64,000 bases of DNA from Paenibacillus planticolens (GCF_013141725.1 NZ_WHNZ01000022.1:62001-126000), one strand, 5' to 3'; positions 34,705-45,085 are shown, counted from the first letter of the stretch. The notes: generated from the letters alone by a model not told the origin. Numbers and translations are program-made.

Positions 34705-36897
34705 TTACTCGGCGTCCAGCTTAAACCAGCTGCTAGCATAATCGCCGTCGATCTGCGGCAGATTCAGCCCGAAATGCATGAGTCTGTCTCCGCGGTAGGA
34801 GGTACCGAGCTGGCTGACGCGATAATCGAAGCCCGCATTCAGACCGCGAAGCTGCAGCCTCCGCAGCGGAGCGTTAGGCTCCGCCAGCACCCGAAAATAA
34901 AACACGACCGCTTTCTTCTTATCTTCCGAAACGAACATCCAAGCCGTTTCATTTCCGGTAAACGGACTTTTTAACCGATACAAATCGCCGCTCTGAACAA
35001 GCCCGCGAAGCTCTTTATAATCGCTCACTTGCTGCTTGATGACCGCTTTCTCTTCCTCAGATAGCTTTGTCAGGTCCAGCTCGTATCCGAAGTTGCCGGA
35101 CATTGCCACGTCGCCCCTGGTTTTGAGCGGCGTGATGCGACCCACCTGATGATTCGGTACAGCAGAAACGTGCGAGCCCATCGCGCTGACCGGGTAGACG
35201 ATGCTGGTTCCGTATTGGATCTTGAGCCTTTCGACTGCGTCCGTATCGTCGCTTGTCCACGTCTGCGGCATATAGTAGAGCATTCCCGGATCGAACCGTC
35301 CTCCGCCGCCGGAGCAGCTCTCGAACAGGATGTGCGGAAATGATCCGTTCAGCTTCTCTAGCAGCTCATAAAGTCCCAACATATACCGGTGCGCTACTTC
35401 GGATTGGCGTTCCGCCGGCAGCGTAGCGGAACCAATCTCCGTCATATTACGGTTCATATCCCATTTGACATAGGTGACGGGGACGGTTCGGAAGATGTCG
35501 CTGAGCGCGTCAAAAATATACGCCCTGACATCTTGTCTGGAATAGTCAAGAACGAGTTGGCACCGTCCTTCCGTTCTGCGCCGGTCCGGCACGTGCAGGC
35601 ACCAGTCCGGGTGAAGGCGATACAGTTCGCTCTCTGGCGATATCATCTCCGGCTCAAACCACAGCCCGAACTGAAGCCCAAGCTTATTGACACGCGCAGC
35701 CAAATCTTCCAGACCGTTCGGCAGCTTGTTGCGGTCGACCGTCCAATCTCCAAGAGAAGTCGTATCGTTATCCCGTTTGCCGAACCAGCCGTCATCGAGC
35801 ACGAACAATTCAATCCCAAGCTCAGCGGCTTCGCCAGCGATCGCTTCAATTTTGTCAGCGTTGAAATCAAAGTATGTCGCTTCCCAGTTATTCACCAGAA
35901 CCGGCCGTTCCTTATCGCGATGAACCCCTCGGCACAATCTTGTACGGTACAGCTTATGGTACGTTCTCGACATGCCTCCCAAGCCTTCGGACGAATAGAC
36001 AAGCACCGCTTCTGGCGTTTGGAACGACTCTCCCGATTCCAACAACCAAGCGAAATCAAACGGATTGATGCCGATCGACACCCGCACCGTAGCGAACTGA
36101 TCTACTTCGGCTCCGGCAGCGAAACTCCCGCTATATACGAGACTGAAACCGAACACGTCCCCCTGCTCTTCGCTTGCGTCCGGCCGGAGCAAAGCGATAA
36201 ACGGGTTGGCCTGATGGCTGCTGGAGCCGCGACGGCTTTCAATCTTTGTAGTGACTCCCTTCGTGAGAGGACTTCTTTGTATGTGCCTTTCCCTCACCCA
36301 AGCACCTGTTAAAACTAAACAGTCGTACTCCGCATCGGCAAAATCGACACTTGCGCTCAAGGCGCTGCGCAGATTCAGCGCTTGCTGCCCTTCATTGACA
36401 AAACGTACGGATCGTGTAATGGCACTGAACGCTTCAAAAACTGTGTAGCTGATAATCACCACCAAGCCGGAATACGAATCGGTTAGCTCCAGCTCCAGTG
36501 TCATCGCTTCCTGTTCCGACTCGGCATAGACAGCCGGCAGCCCTTCCAATGCGGGCTTGCCCCTTACGATTCGGTGCGTTCTATATAACAGCTCCGTAAT
36601 CCGGCTCCCATCCTGCAGCTGTACCTGATAAGCCGGATTGCGGAAATCGCTAGTTCCATACTGCGGATATTCCTGCGGCAACGTATCTAGCGAGATGCGC
36701 CTGTCGTCCGGAACCGGATTAGGGCTGAACGAGCATCGCTCTTGCAGCATCAGAAAATCGTCTAAGTTCCCATCCTGGTCCAGTTTCTTTCCCCAGTAGG
36801 CATGAGACGGATATCCGTTCACCAGTTGAATGATGTAGCTCATATCTTTGGATTGCAGATGAAACAGCTGCTTATTTTCGTTGTAATAGATATTCAT
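34705..36897 (-). CDS. Alpha-galactosidase, GH36
   Basis: A 730-aa cytoplasmic enzyme without signal peptide, the usual length of bacterial GH36 homotetrameric alpha-galactosidases. An N-terminal beta-sandwich precedes the TIM barrel with the nucleophile D480 in TYVKWDMNRN and the acid/base in WTSDDTD at 547-553; FVLDDGWFG and GLWFEPEMIS are further substrate-pocket motifs. The ATG overlaps the end of the GH2 gene by 4 nt and has GAGGGAG upstream. It should remove terminal alpha-galactose from imported raffinose-type or galactomannan-derived oligosaccharides. Confidence 0.93.
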   Translation of the reverse strand: MNIYYNENKQLFHLQSKDMSYIIQLVNGYPSHAYWGKKLDQDGNLDDFLMLQERCSFSPNPVPDDRRISLDTLPQEYPQYGTSDFRNPAYQVQLQDGSRITELLYRTHRIVRGKPALEGLPAVYAESEQEAMTLELELTDSYSGLVVIISYTVFEAFSAITRSVRFVNEGQQALNLRSALSASVDFADAEYDCLVLTGAWVRERHIQRSPLTKGVTTKIESRRGSSSHQANPFIALLRPDASEEQGDVFGFSLVYSGSFAAGAEVDQFATVRVSIGINPFDFAWLLESGESFQTPEAVLVYSSEGLGGMSRTYHKLYRTRLCRGVHRDKERPVLVNNWEATYFDFNADKIEAIAGEAAELGIELFVLDDGWFGKRDNDTTSLGDWTVDRNKLPNGLEDLAARVNKLGLQFGLWFEPEMISPESELYRLHPDWCLHVPDRRRTEGRCQLVLDYSRQDVRAYIFDALSDIFRTVPVTYVKWDMNRNMTEIGSATLPAERQSEVAHRYMLGLYELLEKLNGSFPHILFESCSGGGGRFDPGMLYYMPQTWTSDDTDAVERLKIQYGTSIVYPVSAMGSHVSAVPNHQVGRITPLKTRGDVAMSGNFGYELDLTKLSEEEKAVIKQQVSDYKELRGLVQSGDLYRLKSPFTGNETAWMFVSEDKKKAVVFYFRVLAEPNAPLRRLQLRGLNAGFDYRVSQLGTSYRGDRLMHFGLNLPQIDGDYASSWFKLDAE

Positions 36898-39800
36898 CGT
36901 GCTTCTCCCTCAGTAATCCCGCAAATAACAAATTCAAATTCCAAATCCTGCTCTGACGGTATCAAATATTCATCGTGCACAGGTGCGCCCCAGCTGTCGT
37001 CTCCGCCTACGCCCATTTGTCTGCCCGCCACGGTTACGACCGTATAATGCACCTCCGGCAGCTCCCAATGATGATTAGCCTGCTCCAGCTCAAAGGCGGA
37101 ATAAGGAGATATATTACACTCTACTGGAGCAAGCGGATCTGCTTTGATCATAAGCCCTAGTCCATTCGCGTCGGTTATTTTCACGCTGCGAACGCCAGTG
37201 CGGTTGCCCGATTCCTGCGGAACGAGATAACGCGAAGGCAATCGATCGACCGGGCTGCTGAAAACAGCTAAGCGCGCCCCGCAAGCGCGGTCGATATAGT
37301 TTTCTTCAGGTCCCATCGCGTACCATTCAGATTGGTTATATTCAGACGCCATCTTGAAAGATAAAGCAACGATAGGCAGATTCGGAAGCCCCTCGGCTCC
37401 TTTGTAGCAGGTGTGCACACGGACGGTTCCATCCGCATACACCGTGTAGGCCGTTCTAACACGTATTTCGGAATGGATGCTGAACGTGTACTCAAACGAA
37501 ACGGTTGCCGTTTCCGGTGTTTGCTGTAGTTCGACTTTTGCGCATTTTCTCGCTAAACTCGCAGCGTACCAAGCGCCTGCCGTAAAGCTGAGTGACGTCC
37601 CTTTATCATTATCGGTGGTGGCTCTCCAAAATAACGGCGTCGGTGGCACGGCGATCATTTCGCGACCGCTGTATCTGATAGATACAAGCGATCCAACCTG
37701 CTTGGAAAATAGAACGGAAAAGTCCTTGCCCGTGACGCCGATATTTACATCGCCCTCGACCACTTTAAGAGCTCCGGATGGCAGAATGCGGTCGGATGGA
37801 GTTTGAATGGCCATAATCTTTTGGCCAAAAGCGACCTCAAATCCGGCCTCGGCCCACAGGTGCGCCTCTTTAAGCTTCAACGAAGCTTGCAGACAATACT
37901 CACCGGGTCCCTCTTCCATATGGGGCAGCTCAATCCCAACGCTAATTTGGTTTTGCGCTTCTACGTCGACATTCGTTTGCCATATCCCTATCTGCTTGCC
38001 ATCACGATAGAGGCTATACACCAGTACCAGATGGTCCGTTCCTGTGAACAAACTTTCATTGACGATTTTAATATGCGTTCGGGTCGGCTCCAGCTTATAG
38101 TTCTGATATAGGAATTTAACTTCCTGCATTTTCGGCGTGATTTGCCGATCCGCATATACAAGGCCATTGCCGCAGAAGCTATAATCGGACGGGCGATCCT
38201 CGAAATCGCCGCCGTAAGCTAAATATTCTCGGCCGAAACGGTCTTTTTTCACCAACGCTTGGTCGATATAGTCCCAAATAAAGCCGCCTTGATACATCGG
38301 ATACTTGATTTCCAGTTCCGTATATTTATGCAAGCCGCCGACAGAGTTGCCCATGGCATGCATGTATTCACAACTGATGTACGGTTTTTCCGGCTGACTT
38401 TGCAGATAGGCTTCAATATCCGCCGGCTTCGCATACATTCTGCTCTCCATGTCGCTGGTCGCATCATAGTTGCGGTTATGGAATACGCCCTCGTAATGGA
38501 CAAGCCGGCTCGGGTCGGTTTCGCGGAAATAATTCGATACGTTCATTATGACCTGTCCCGCATAAGACTCGTTGCCGCACGACCAGATCAAGATGGAAGG
38601 ATGGTTCTTATCCCGTTCCACCATCGAGCGCGCACGGTCGAGCACGATGTCCTGCCACTGCGGATCGTTGCCCGGGATGTTCCAAGAAGGCTCGACGGCG
38701 CCCATTTTTTGCCAAGATCCGTGCGTTTCCAAATTCATCTCATCGATGACATAGACGCCATACTCGTCGCACAGCTCGTACCATAACGTTTGGTTCGGAT
38801 AGTGCGAGGTGCGGACGGCGTTGATGTTGCTTCGCTTCAGCGTCTGGATATCCCACAGCATGTCCTGTTTCGTGATCGCCCGGCCGCTGCGGCAGTTGAA
38901 CTCGTGTCGGTTGACGCCCTTAAACATGATCCGTTTGCCGTTAAGGCACATCAGTTTGTCCTTCATTTCAAAACGGCGGAAGCCAACCTTTTGCACAATG
39001 GCTTCGACCAGTTCCCCGTGCTCATCCATAATCGATATGCATAGCGAATACAAATATGGGCTCTCGGCGCTCCACAGATGCACGCGGCCTGCCTCAGCAA
39101 TCACTTCCAGCTTGCCGCTTTGGAGCTCGTTCTTTGCCGTAAGGCACGTCTTGCCCGCGGCGTCTTTCAATTCCAACCGCGCATGAACGGGAGCAGACGG
39201 ATTTGCGCGCAGCGCCAGATCCACCTTTAATGTGCCGTTTTCATAGCGGTCATCCAGTTCGGCATTGACGCGCAAATCCCAAACATGGTGCTTCGGAACC
39301 GTAAATAAATACACATCGCGGAAAATGCCGGAGAAGCGCCAAAAATCTTGATCCTCCAGCCAGCTCCCGGTGCTGCGCTGATAAACCTCGACAGCCAGCT
39401 TGTTCGACCCTTCGCGGATATACGGTGTCAAATCGAATTCGGAAGGGGTGAAGCTGTCCTCGCTGTAGCCGACAAATTCGCCGTTCAGCCAAACGTAAAA
39501 AGCCGATTCGACGCCTTGAAAAGAAATATAAACGGGCTTGCCCTGCATATGGGCAGGCAGATCAAAATGCTTCACATAGCTGCCCACCGGATTATGCTCC
39601 TGGGAAATGTGCGGAGGACGAAGATCGGCCAACCCGTCCCACGGATACATCGTGTTCACGTACTGCGCCTGGCCCCAGCCTTGAAGCTGAATATGGCCCG
39701 GAACCTGAATATGCTCCCAAGCGGCGCAATTGTAATCCGCTTCGTAAAACGCGGCAATCCGGCTTGCCGGATTAACCGCATAGCTGAACTGCCAGCTGCC

Positions 39801-39950
39801 GTTCAAGCTGTGGCGCATGTCCATCGGCAATCCGGCCGCAGCTGACGCCATCGAGCTGTAGTAGCGGTGGTCTGAGTGAGCATCCAGCCTGTTAACTCTA
39901 AATATGCTGACATCTTGAAGCCAATCCAGGCTTGGTTTCGTATGACCCAT
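36894..39950 (-). CDS. lacZ: Beta-galactosidase, GH2 (LacZ type)
   Basis: A 1018-aa LacZ-type protein. Jelly-roll, Ig-like and TIM-barrel domains are followed by the C-terminal small-chain domain. The acid/base E461 is in WSCGNES and the nucleophile E528 in ISCEYMHAMGNS; KGVNRHEF and RTSHYPN are typical barrel motifs. There is no signal peptide. The ATG follows GGAGACGA. It lies between a CUT1 transporter and the GH36 gene, all in one direction, so imported galactosides are probably split here. Beta-glucuronidase and beta-mannosidase are relatives, but length and the small-chain domain favour beta-galactosidase. Confidence 0.92.
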   Translation of the reverse strand: MGHTKPSLDWLQDVSIFRVNRLDAHSDHRYYSSMASAAAGLPMDMRHSLNGSWQFSYAVNPASRIAAFYEADYNCAAWEHIQVPGHIQLQGWGQAQYVNTMYPWDGLADLRPPHISQEHNPVGSYVKHFDLPAHMQGKPVYISFQGVESAFYVWLNGEFVGYSEDSFTPSEFDLTPYIREGSNKLAVEVYQRSTGSWLEDQDFWRFSGIFRDVYLFTVPKHHVWDLRVNAELDDRYENGTLKVDLALRANPSAPVHARLELKDAAGKTCLTAKNELQSGKLEVIAEAGRVHLWSAESPYLYSLCISIMDEHGELVEAIVQKVGFRRFEMKDKLMCLNGKRIMFKGVNRHEFNCRSGRAITKQDMLWDIQTLKRSNINAVRTSHYPNQTLWYELCDEYGVYVIDEMNLETHGSWQKMGAVEPSWNIPGNDPQWQDIVLDRARSMVERDKNHPSILIWSCGNESYAGQVIMNVSNYFRETDPSRLVHYEGVFHNRNYDATSDMESRMYAKPADIEAYLQSQPEKPYISCEYMHAMGNSVGGLHKYTELEIKYPMYQGGFIWDYIDQALVKKDRFGREYLAYGGDFEDRPSDYSFCGNGLVYADRQITPKMQEVKFLYQNYKLEPTRTHIKIVNESLFTGTDHLVLVYSLYRDGKQIGIWQTNVDVEAQNQISVGIELPHMEEGPGEYCLQASLKLKEAHLWAEAGFEVAFGQKIMAIQTPSDRILPSGALKVVEGDVNIGVTGKDFSVLFSKQVGSLVSIRYSGREMIAVPPTPLFWRATTDNDKGTSLSFTAGAWYAASLARKCAKVELQQTPETATVSFEYTFSIHSEIRVRTAYTVYADGTVRVHTCYKGAEGLPNLPIVALSFKMASEYNQSEWYAMGPEENYIDRACGARLAVFSSPVDRLPSRYLVPQESGNRTGVRSVKITDANGLGLMIKADPLAPVECNISPYSAFELEQANHHWELPEVHYTVVTVAGRQMGVGGDDSWGAPVHDEYLIPSEQDLEFEFVICGITEGEAR

Positions 39951-39989
39951 TCCATTCGTCTCCTAAACAATCATATTTTGCATTTTACT

Positions 39990-40808
39990 CTATTTGACAG
40001 ATCCGACCATGCCCGCAACAAATTGTTTTTGCATGAGGAAGAAAACCAGCGCAGTCGGCAGCGTGGAAATAACGATAGCCGTCATGATCACACCGAAATC
40101 GGGCGAATAACTGGAACCCAAGTTCGAGACTAAGAGCGGAATCGTTCTTTTATCCGGGGTCTGCAGCACAATCAGCGGCCACAAGTAGTTGTTCCAGCTG
40201 GACATGAATGTAATAATCGACCCAGCGGCGAAAGTTGTCTTCATTGTCGGCACGTAGATGCGGAAAAACAGGCTGAGTTCGCTCAAACCATCCATGCGTC
40301 CAGCCTCCAGCAGCTCCTTCGGGAACATTTTCGTGCTTTGGCGGAAAAAGAAAATGAGGAACGCCGTCGTAAAGGTAGGGAGTACGACCGCCACGATCGT
40401 ATTCACGCCAATCACGGGAACTGTTCGCGACAGCTTGGAAAACATTTGATAAAGCGGCACCATCATAGCCGCGAATGGAATCATCATCGACAGCAGCAAA
40501 ATGTTGAACACAATATCTTTTGCCTTACTGCGGTAAATTTCAAAGCCGTAACCGGCCAGTGAGGCAATCAGCAGCGCCAGCACTGTCGTCGATAGCGAGA
40601 TTTTCAGTGAATTGCCGAAAGCTTGAAACAGGTTGATCGAGCTCACCAGTTTGTTGAAGTTTTCCACAAAATGGCTACCCGGCAGCATTCTCCCCTGGGT
40701 GACATCCACGGAAAGATTCGTCGAGGAGATGATCATCCAAATAAACGGGAATATCGAGACGATCGCCGCAGCGGTCAAAAACACATAGATGAAGATCCTT
40801 TTCCACAT
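39990..40808 (-). CDS. Carbohydrate ABC transporter permease, CUT1 (MalG/LacG type)
   Basis: A 272-aa inner permease with six predicted helices. The EAA loop reads ELLEAGRMDGLSELSLFFRIYVP, the conserved contact site for the ATPase, and the C-terminus ends in QKQFVAGMVGSVK, as in MalG homologues. It overlaps or abuts its partner gene at 40808. No ATPase gene is present; CUT1 importers of this group usually share a general MsmX-type ATPase encoded elsewhere. Substrate is inferred to be a galactoside from the glycosidases downstream. Confidence 0.9.
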   Translation of the reverse strand: MWKRIFIYVFLTAAAIVSIFPFIWMIISSTNLSVDVTQGRMLPGSHFVENFNKLVSSINLFQAFGNSLKISLSTTVLALLIASLAGYGFEIYRSKAKDIVFNILLLSMMIPFAAMMVPLYQMFSKLSRTVPVIGVNTIVAVVLPTFTTAFLIFFFRQSTKMFPKELLEAGRMDGLSELSLFFRIYVPTMKTTFAAGSIITFMSSWNNYLWPLIVLQTPDKRTIPLLVSNLGSSYSPDFGVIMTAIVISTLPTALVFFLMQKQFVAGMVGSVK

Positions 40809-41695
40809 TATTTATTCTCACCTGCCAGTTTAATTTGAAGGACGGACAGCACGATGATCATGACCACAATCGAATAGGAGACGGTGGCTGCATAACCAAA
40901 GTCAGGAGAGTATTTGAACGACAGATTATAGATGTATTGCGAAATCGAAAGGGTTGCATTGCCTGGTCCGCCTTTTGTAATATTAACAATTTCATCGAAC
41001 AGCTGCAGCGTTCCGATTGTCGAGGTAATCGAGGTAAACAAAATGATCGGCTTGAGTAATGGCGCCGTAATGCTGAAAAACTGTCGGACCGGGGAAGCGC
41101 CGTCGAGGCGAGCGGCTTCATAGATCGAGCTGTCGATGTTTTGCAGCGCCGACAAATAGAAAATCATATTATAACCGGTCCAGCGCCAAGTAATCGCAAT
41201 AATAATGGTTACCTTCGCCCAGAACGGATCGGAAATCCATTGAATCGGCTGCGCGAGAATATGCAGCTTCAGCAGCGCCAGATTGATCAGACCGTCATTG
41301 CCGAACAAATATTTAAACACGACTGAATAAGCGACAAGCGAGGTGATACATGGTAAAAAAATAGCCGTGCGGAAAAATCCCTTGAACCGCAGATTGCTGT
41401 CGTTAAGCAGCACGGAGATGATCATCGCCAGCAAAATCATGATAGGCACTTGAATGATCAAAAAGACAAAGGTATTCTTGACCGCAGTGAAGAACGTCTT
41501 ATCGCTAAACAGCCGTTTGTAGTTGTCGACGCCATTGAAGTGCAGGTTTGCTCCGGCTCCGGTCTTAAAGGAGAGCAGCAAAGCTTGAATCATCGGATAA
41601 AAGTAAAAGATACAGATCAAGATTACGGCAAGCGCAATAAACAGCCATCCCGTCAACTTTGCTCGGTTTTTCATTGTATAGTTCAAGGCTACCAA
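40808..41695 (-). CDS. Carbohydrate ABC transporter permease, CUT1 (MalF/LacF type)
   Basis: A 295-aa permease with six predicted helices and the EAA loop YEAARLDGASPVRQFFSITAP. FNGVDNYKRLFSDKTFF is the usual first external segment of LacF-like proteins. A TTG start at 41695 sits very close to AAAGG; a start at the ATG 21 nt further in is possible and would shorten it by seven residues. It pairs with the downstream permease and the upstream binding protein. Confidence 0.9.
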   Translation of the reverse strand: MVALNYTMKNRAKLTGWLFIALAVILICIFYFYPMIQALLLSFKTGAGANLHFNGVDNYKRLFSDKTFFTAVKNTFVFLIIQVPIMILLAMIISVLLNDSNLRFKGFFRTAIFLPCITSLVAYSVVFKYLFGNDGLINLALLKLHILAQPIQWISDPFWAKVTIIIAITWRWTGYNMIFYLSALQNIDSSIYEAARLDGASPVRQFFSITAPLLKPIILFTSITSTIGTLQLFDEIVNITKGGPGNATLSISQYIYNLSFKYSPDFGYAATVSYSIVVMIIVLSVLQIKLAGENK

Positions 41696-41784
41696 ACCTT
41701 TCCTTCAGAAAAATGGAAAAGCTGACCTCCGCCATGCGCAATTCGGCAAAACGAAGGTCAGCGTTGATCGGAAATGCAACGGGA

Positions 41785-43092
41785 TTACTTGATTTGCGAC
41801 TCCGCTTGAGATTGCGCGTCACTCAACACTTTGTCCAAATCCGTACCTTTCAAATAGCTCTGCGCTCCGACTTTGAGAATATCTTCGATCTCATAGGTAT
41901 GCATGCCATAGTTGACCTTTGGAATTTGCGTCGTCCAGGTTGCAAAATCAGAGCTGATCTTCTGGCCGCCGAAGAAATCGTCCGCTTTCGTATAAGCTTC
42001 GCCCGCAGCTGCAGGCTTATAGGTGCCGATAACTCCGATATTGGTCAGCATTTTTTGATACAAATCTACATTAGAGCCAAGCGTTTTTCCGAGGAAATCC
42101 GCGGCAGTCTCTTTACCAGGAGTATTGAGCACATACCAGGAGCTTCCGCCGAGGTTTGAAGCGTTGACCGAGCTGGCTGTGTTTTTCAGTTTAGGGAACG
42201 GAACGACAGCCCATTTGCCGGATTGATCAGCTTGCGCCTTGACGGAAGGCGTGATCCAGTTGCCTGTCGGCACAGTTGCGACAGCGCCGCTGTTAAAGCC
42301 CGCAAGGAAAGAGTTCCAGTCAGAAGTAATCTTCACGATATTAGCGGACATTAAAGTTTTGTAAGTTTGGAAAGCATCCTTCAGCGCTGCATTGTCTTTC
42401 AAATCCGGCGTAGAGCCGTCGCTTTTCAGATACCAGGAGCCTGCTGACTGAATCATCATACGGATTAAACCAAGATCGTTCGGATCCTGCGTCAGCATAT
42501 CTTTGCCTGTTTTTGCTTTGACCGCTTTACCGATTTCAATAAATTTGTCCCAATCGATATTCTTCATATCGTCGACTTTATAGCCGGCTTGCTGTAGGTA
42601 GTCGGTACGGACATACAATCCAGTTACGCCGGAATCGAACGGAAGACCGTACTGTTTACCGTTTAAACTGGTCGATCCGATTTTGTAATCGGCAAAATCA
42701 GACGCTTTGATGGAAGACGACAGGTCTTGGAAAGAATCGGGATACGCTTTCAAGAAGCTTTGAGCGCGATAGTCTTCGATCAATACGACATTAGGCAAAC
42801 CCGAGGTCGTGCCGGAATTAAGTCCGGTGTTCAGCTTTTGGATGATGTCATCCTGAGCATATTCCACGATGTTGATTTTCGCGTCAGGATGATCCTTTAC
42901 GTACGCTTCTTGCGCCAGCTTCATCGCGGCGATATTGAAATTTTTGTCCCATGCCCAGACTGTAATTTCCTTGGTGCCGGACGACGCTTGATCCGAAGGT
43001 TTGGCGGTATTCGTTGTGTTGCCTGAGTTGCTCGAGCATGCCGATAGCAGCAAAACACTCGACAGCAGGACGGCTGAAAGTTTCTTTTTCAT
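41785..43092 (-). CDS. Sugar-binding lipoprotein, CUT1 family 1
   Basis: A 435-aa extracellular solute-binding protein. The signal ends in the lipobox LLSAC (Cys at about residue 19), followed by a Ser/Asn/Thr linker. The mature part has the family 1 pattern EITVWAWDKNFNIAAMKLAQ near its start and a C-terminal domain with NLGGSSWYVLN. It is preceded by three direct repeats and a possible cre site, so it is the likely start of the regulated transporter-glycosidase transcript. Confidence 0.9.
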   Translation of the reverse strand: MKKKLSAVLLSSVLLLSACSSNSGNTTNTAKPSDQASSGTKEITVWAWDKNFNIAAMKLAQEAYVKDHPDAKINIVEYAQDDIIQKLNTGLNSGTTSGLPNVVLIEDYRAQSFLKAYPDSFQDLSSSIKASDFADYKIGSTSLNGKQYGLPFDSGVTGLYVRTDYLQQAGYKVDDMKNIDWDKFIEIGKAVKAKTGKDMLTQDPNDLGLIRMMIQSAGSWYLKSDGSTPDLKDNAALKDAFQTYKTLMSANIVKITSDWNSFLAGFNSGAVATVPTGNWITPSVKAQADQSGKWAVVPFPKLKNTASSVNASNLGGSSWYVLNTPGKETAADFLGKTLGSNVDLYQKMLTNIGVIGTYKPAAAGEAYTKADDFFGGQKISSDFATWTTQIPKVNYGMHTYEIEDILKVGAQSYLKGTDLDKVLSDAQSQAESQIK

Positions 43093-43118
43093 GTTGTTCC
43101 CCCTGTTTGATAGAGTTA

Positions 43119-43132
43119 TGAAAATGCTTACA
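43119..43132. promoter_or_regulatory. Possible cre (CcpA) site before the binding-protein gene
   Basis: TGAAAATGCTTACA on the minus or plus strand differs from the cre consensus by one central base. It lies a few bases downstream of a TATGAT-like -10 (43138-43143, minus strand), a position suited to glucose repression. Confidence 0.45.
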
Positions 43133-43234
43133 AAGCAATCATAACATCCCTCGAAAACGGTCTGTTAGGAATTACTTTTCATCAATTAGTGTTATTCTTT
43201 GAAGTTGCAACCGTTTTTATGCTCATATTTTTAT

Positions 43235-43282
43235 AGAATTTGTACTATTTTTAGAATTTGTACTTTCTTTAGAATTGCAAGT
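43235..43282. promoter_or_regulatory. Three direct repeats with 18-bp period, probable response-regulator site
   Basis: AGAATTTGTACT occurs at 43235 and 43253, and a third copy starts AGAATT at 43271. The exact 18-bp spacing puts all copies on nearly the same DNA face. AraC-type activators often bind such tandem sites, so the YesN-like regulator encoded next door is the natural candidate. Confidence 0.5.
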
Positions 43283-43284
43283 GT

Positions 43285-45063
43285 TTATACCGGCTGATCG
43301 GTCATCCACGGAATCTTAATGGTAATTTTTGTGCCCTGGCCTAAACCGCTCTCCATCGACACGCCGTATTCCTTGCCGTACAGCAGCAATAAGCGGTCGT
43401 GAACATTGCGAATGCCGATGCCTGTGAACGGCTGCTTCGCATGGCTCGGATTCGTGGTCGTCTCTTCATTAGGTACCTGCTCCATTCCGTCGCCATTATC
43501 GACGACCTCGCAGACGAGTGTTTCCCGGTCCCTGGTGATGATCACGTAAATATAACCTGCCTGTTTTTTATGAAAAGCATGGAAAAAGGCATTTTCGAGA
43601 AAAGGCTGGAGCATCAGCTTGGGCACCTGCGCCATCAGGCAATCCGGCGAGACGAAGTAATCGACTTTAATGCCGCGGCCATAGCGCACCTGGTTAATAA
43701 ACACGTAATGTTTCAGGCTCTGCAGCTCCTGCTCGACCGTAATCGTTTCTTTGACATTGCTGATCGTATTTTGCAGCAGCGAGATGAGCGCATGAATCGT
43801 CTCTGTAGCCTGCTCATTGCTGCCCCGCTGGACTAATATGTTCACGGAAGCGAGCGTATTATACAGAAAATGAGGATTGATTTGCTGCTGCAGCGCGGCC
43901 AGCTCCGCCCTTCGCTGCTCCTTCTGGGTTTCAACCAGCCTGCTGATATAGTCGTTAAGCTCGTCTAGCATAAAATTATAGGAATTGCTTAGCTCCCTCG
44001 TTTCGTAGGTGCCGGAGACCGTCATATAGTTGTTAAAATTGTTTTTGGTTACGTTCGACATTTTCTTGACGAGCGTTCGCAGCGATTGGGTCAGCCTGCG
44101 CGTAATAAAGTAAACGACCAGCACTGCTGCCGCCACAATACCTGTACAAATAAGCACAATCGCCTGCGTGTTGAGCATATGGCCGAGCATCACATTTTTA
44201 TCGATCACATTCACAATGTAAAAATCAAACAACGGTAAATAATCGGCAAGCACGATAACGTCTTTGCCGCTCATTTTCAGCTCCAGATTGGCCCCTCCCG
44301 TTTGCTGCAGCGTCTTGGCGCTGGTTAGCAGCTGGTCTGACCCCGTCCCGACAAGCTCCGTCTGATTGCTGGAGACGATGACCCCGGATTGATTAAGGAT
44401 CATCACATCATTGCCGGTGCTCGTAAACCTGTTGTAAATGCCGCTAAATTCGCTTTCCCTGATCATCATGTACAGCGTGCCGTAAATTTGCTCGCTTCCC
44501 GGTATGTACAGCGCTTTCGAAGCGACCAGACTAGACTCGCCGGAACCCGCAGCCCTATCTTTCATAAAGCTGTATAGCAGCTTTGCAGGCTGACTGAACG
44601 TACTTTGTGTAATCGGATTTTGCTGCAGCTCTTGCGGAGAGCCGGACCAATAAGCACGGTCGCTAATATAGCTTTTGCCGTTTTCGCCGAGCAGCAAGAT
44701 CCCGATGCTTTTGGTGCCGATTCGCGATTGAATCCGGTTCATCTGATCCTCCATGCTGTATACAGTCCTGTAATCCGTCAAAGAATCCACGTCCGGCGCG
44801 GTCAAATAATTTTTGATTGCAGCGCTTTGCGCCGTATTAATCGCTATGTTTACGTTGGAGTAGTGGAACGATTCCAAACCGCTTTTGATCTGGTCGATAA
44901 TCTTCGAATTTGTGATACTGAACGTTTGTACAAACAGCTTTTTAGACATTTGCAAAGTCACCCATGAGGTTAAAATCGTGATGGAGATAATACTGATCAC
45001 CATGACGATGAAAATTTTGCTAAATAAGCTTTGTTCTGCGATTTTCCGTAGACGGGTTCTCAT
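43285..45063 (-). CDS. Sensor histidine kinase, YesM type
   Basis: A 592-aa membrane kinase. Two membrane helices (about 16-38 and 280-305) enclose an extracellular sensor of roughly 240 residues; a HAMP linker leads to the phospho-acceptor motif INPHFLYN and a HATPase domain with DNGDGM and GIGIRNV. This is the LytS/YesM-type architecture. It follows its response regulator gene (45086-46627) by about 22 nt and precedes the sugar transporter it probably controls, sensing an external sugar directly or through the binding protein. Confidence 0.92.
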   Translation of the reverse strand: MRTRLRKIAEQSLFSKIFIVMVISIISITILTSWVTLQMSKKLFVQTFSITNSKIIDQIKSGLESFHYSNVNIAINTAQSAAIKNYLTAPDVDSLTDYRTVYSMEDQMNRIQSRIGTKSIGILLLGENGKSYISDRAYWSGSPQELQQNPITQSTFSQPAKLLYSFMKDRAAGSGESSLVASKALYIPGSEQIYGTLYMMIRESEFSGIYNRFTSTGNDVMILNQSGVIVSSNQTELVGTGSDQLLTSAKTLQQTGGANLELKMSGKDVIVLADYLPLFDFYIVNVIDKNVMLGHMLNTQAIVLICTGIVAAAVLVVYFITRRLTQSLRTLVKKMSNVTKNNFNNYMTVSGTYETRELSNSYNFMLDELNDYISRLVETQKEQRRAELAALQQQINPHFLYNTLASVNILVQRGSNEQATETIHALISLLQNTISNVKETITVEQELQSLKHYVFINQVRYGRGIKVDYFVSPDCLMAQVPKLMLQPFLENAFFHAFHKKQAGYIYVIITRDRETLVCEVVDNGDGMEQVPNEETTTNPSHAKQPFTGIGIRNVHDRLLLLYGKEYGVSMESGLGQGTKITIKIPWMTDQPV

Positions 45064-45085
45064 TGGCAGCCGATTGTCTCCTCAA

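Noticed and set aside
35389..36312. Plus-strand open frame of about 307 codons
   Set aside because: Antisense to the GH36 gene, which has both catalytic aspartates; no domain seen.
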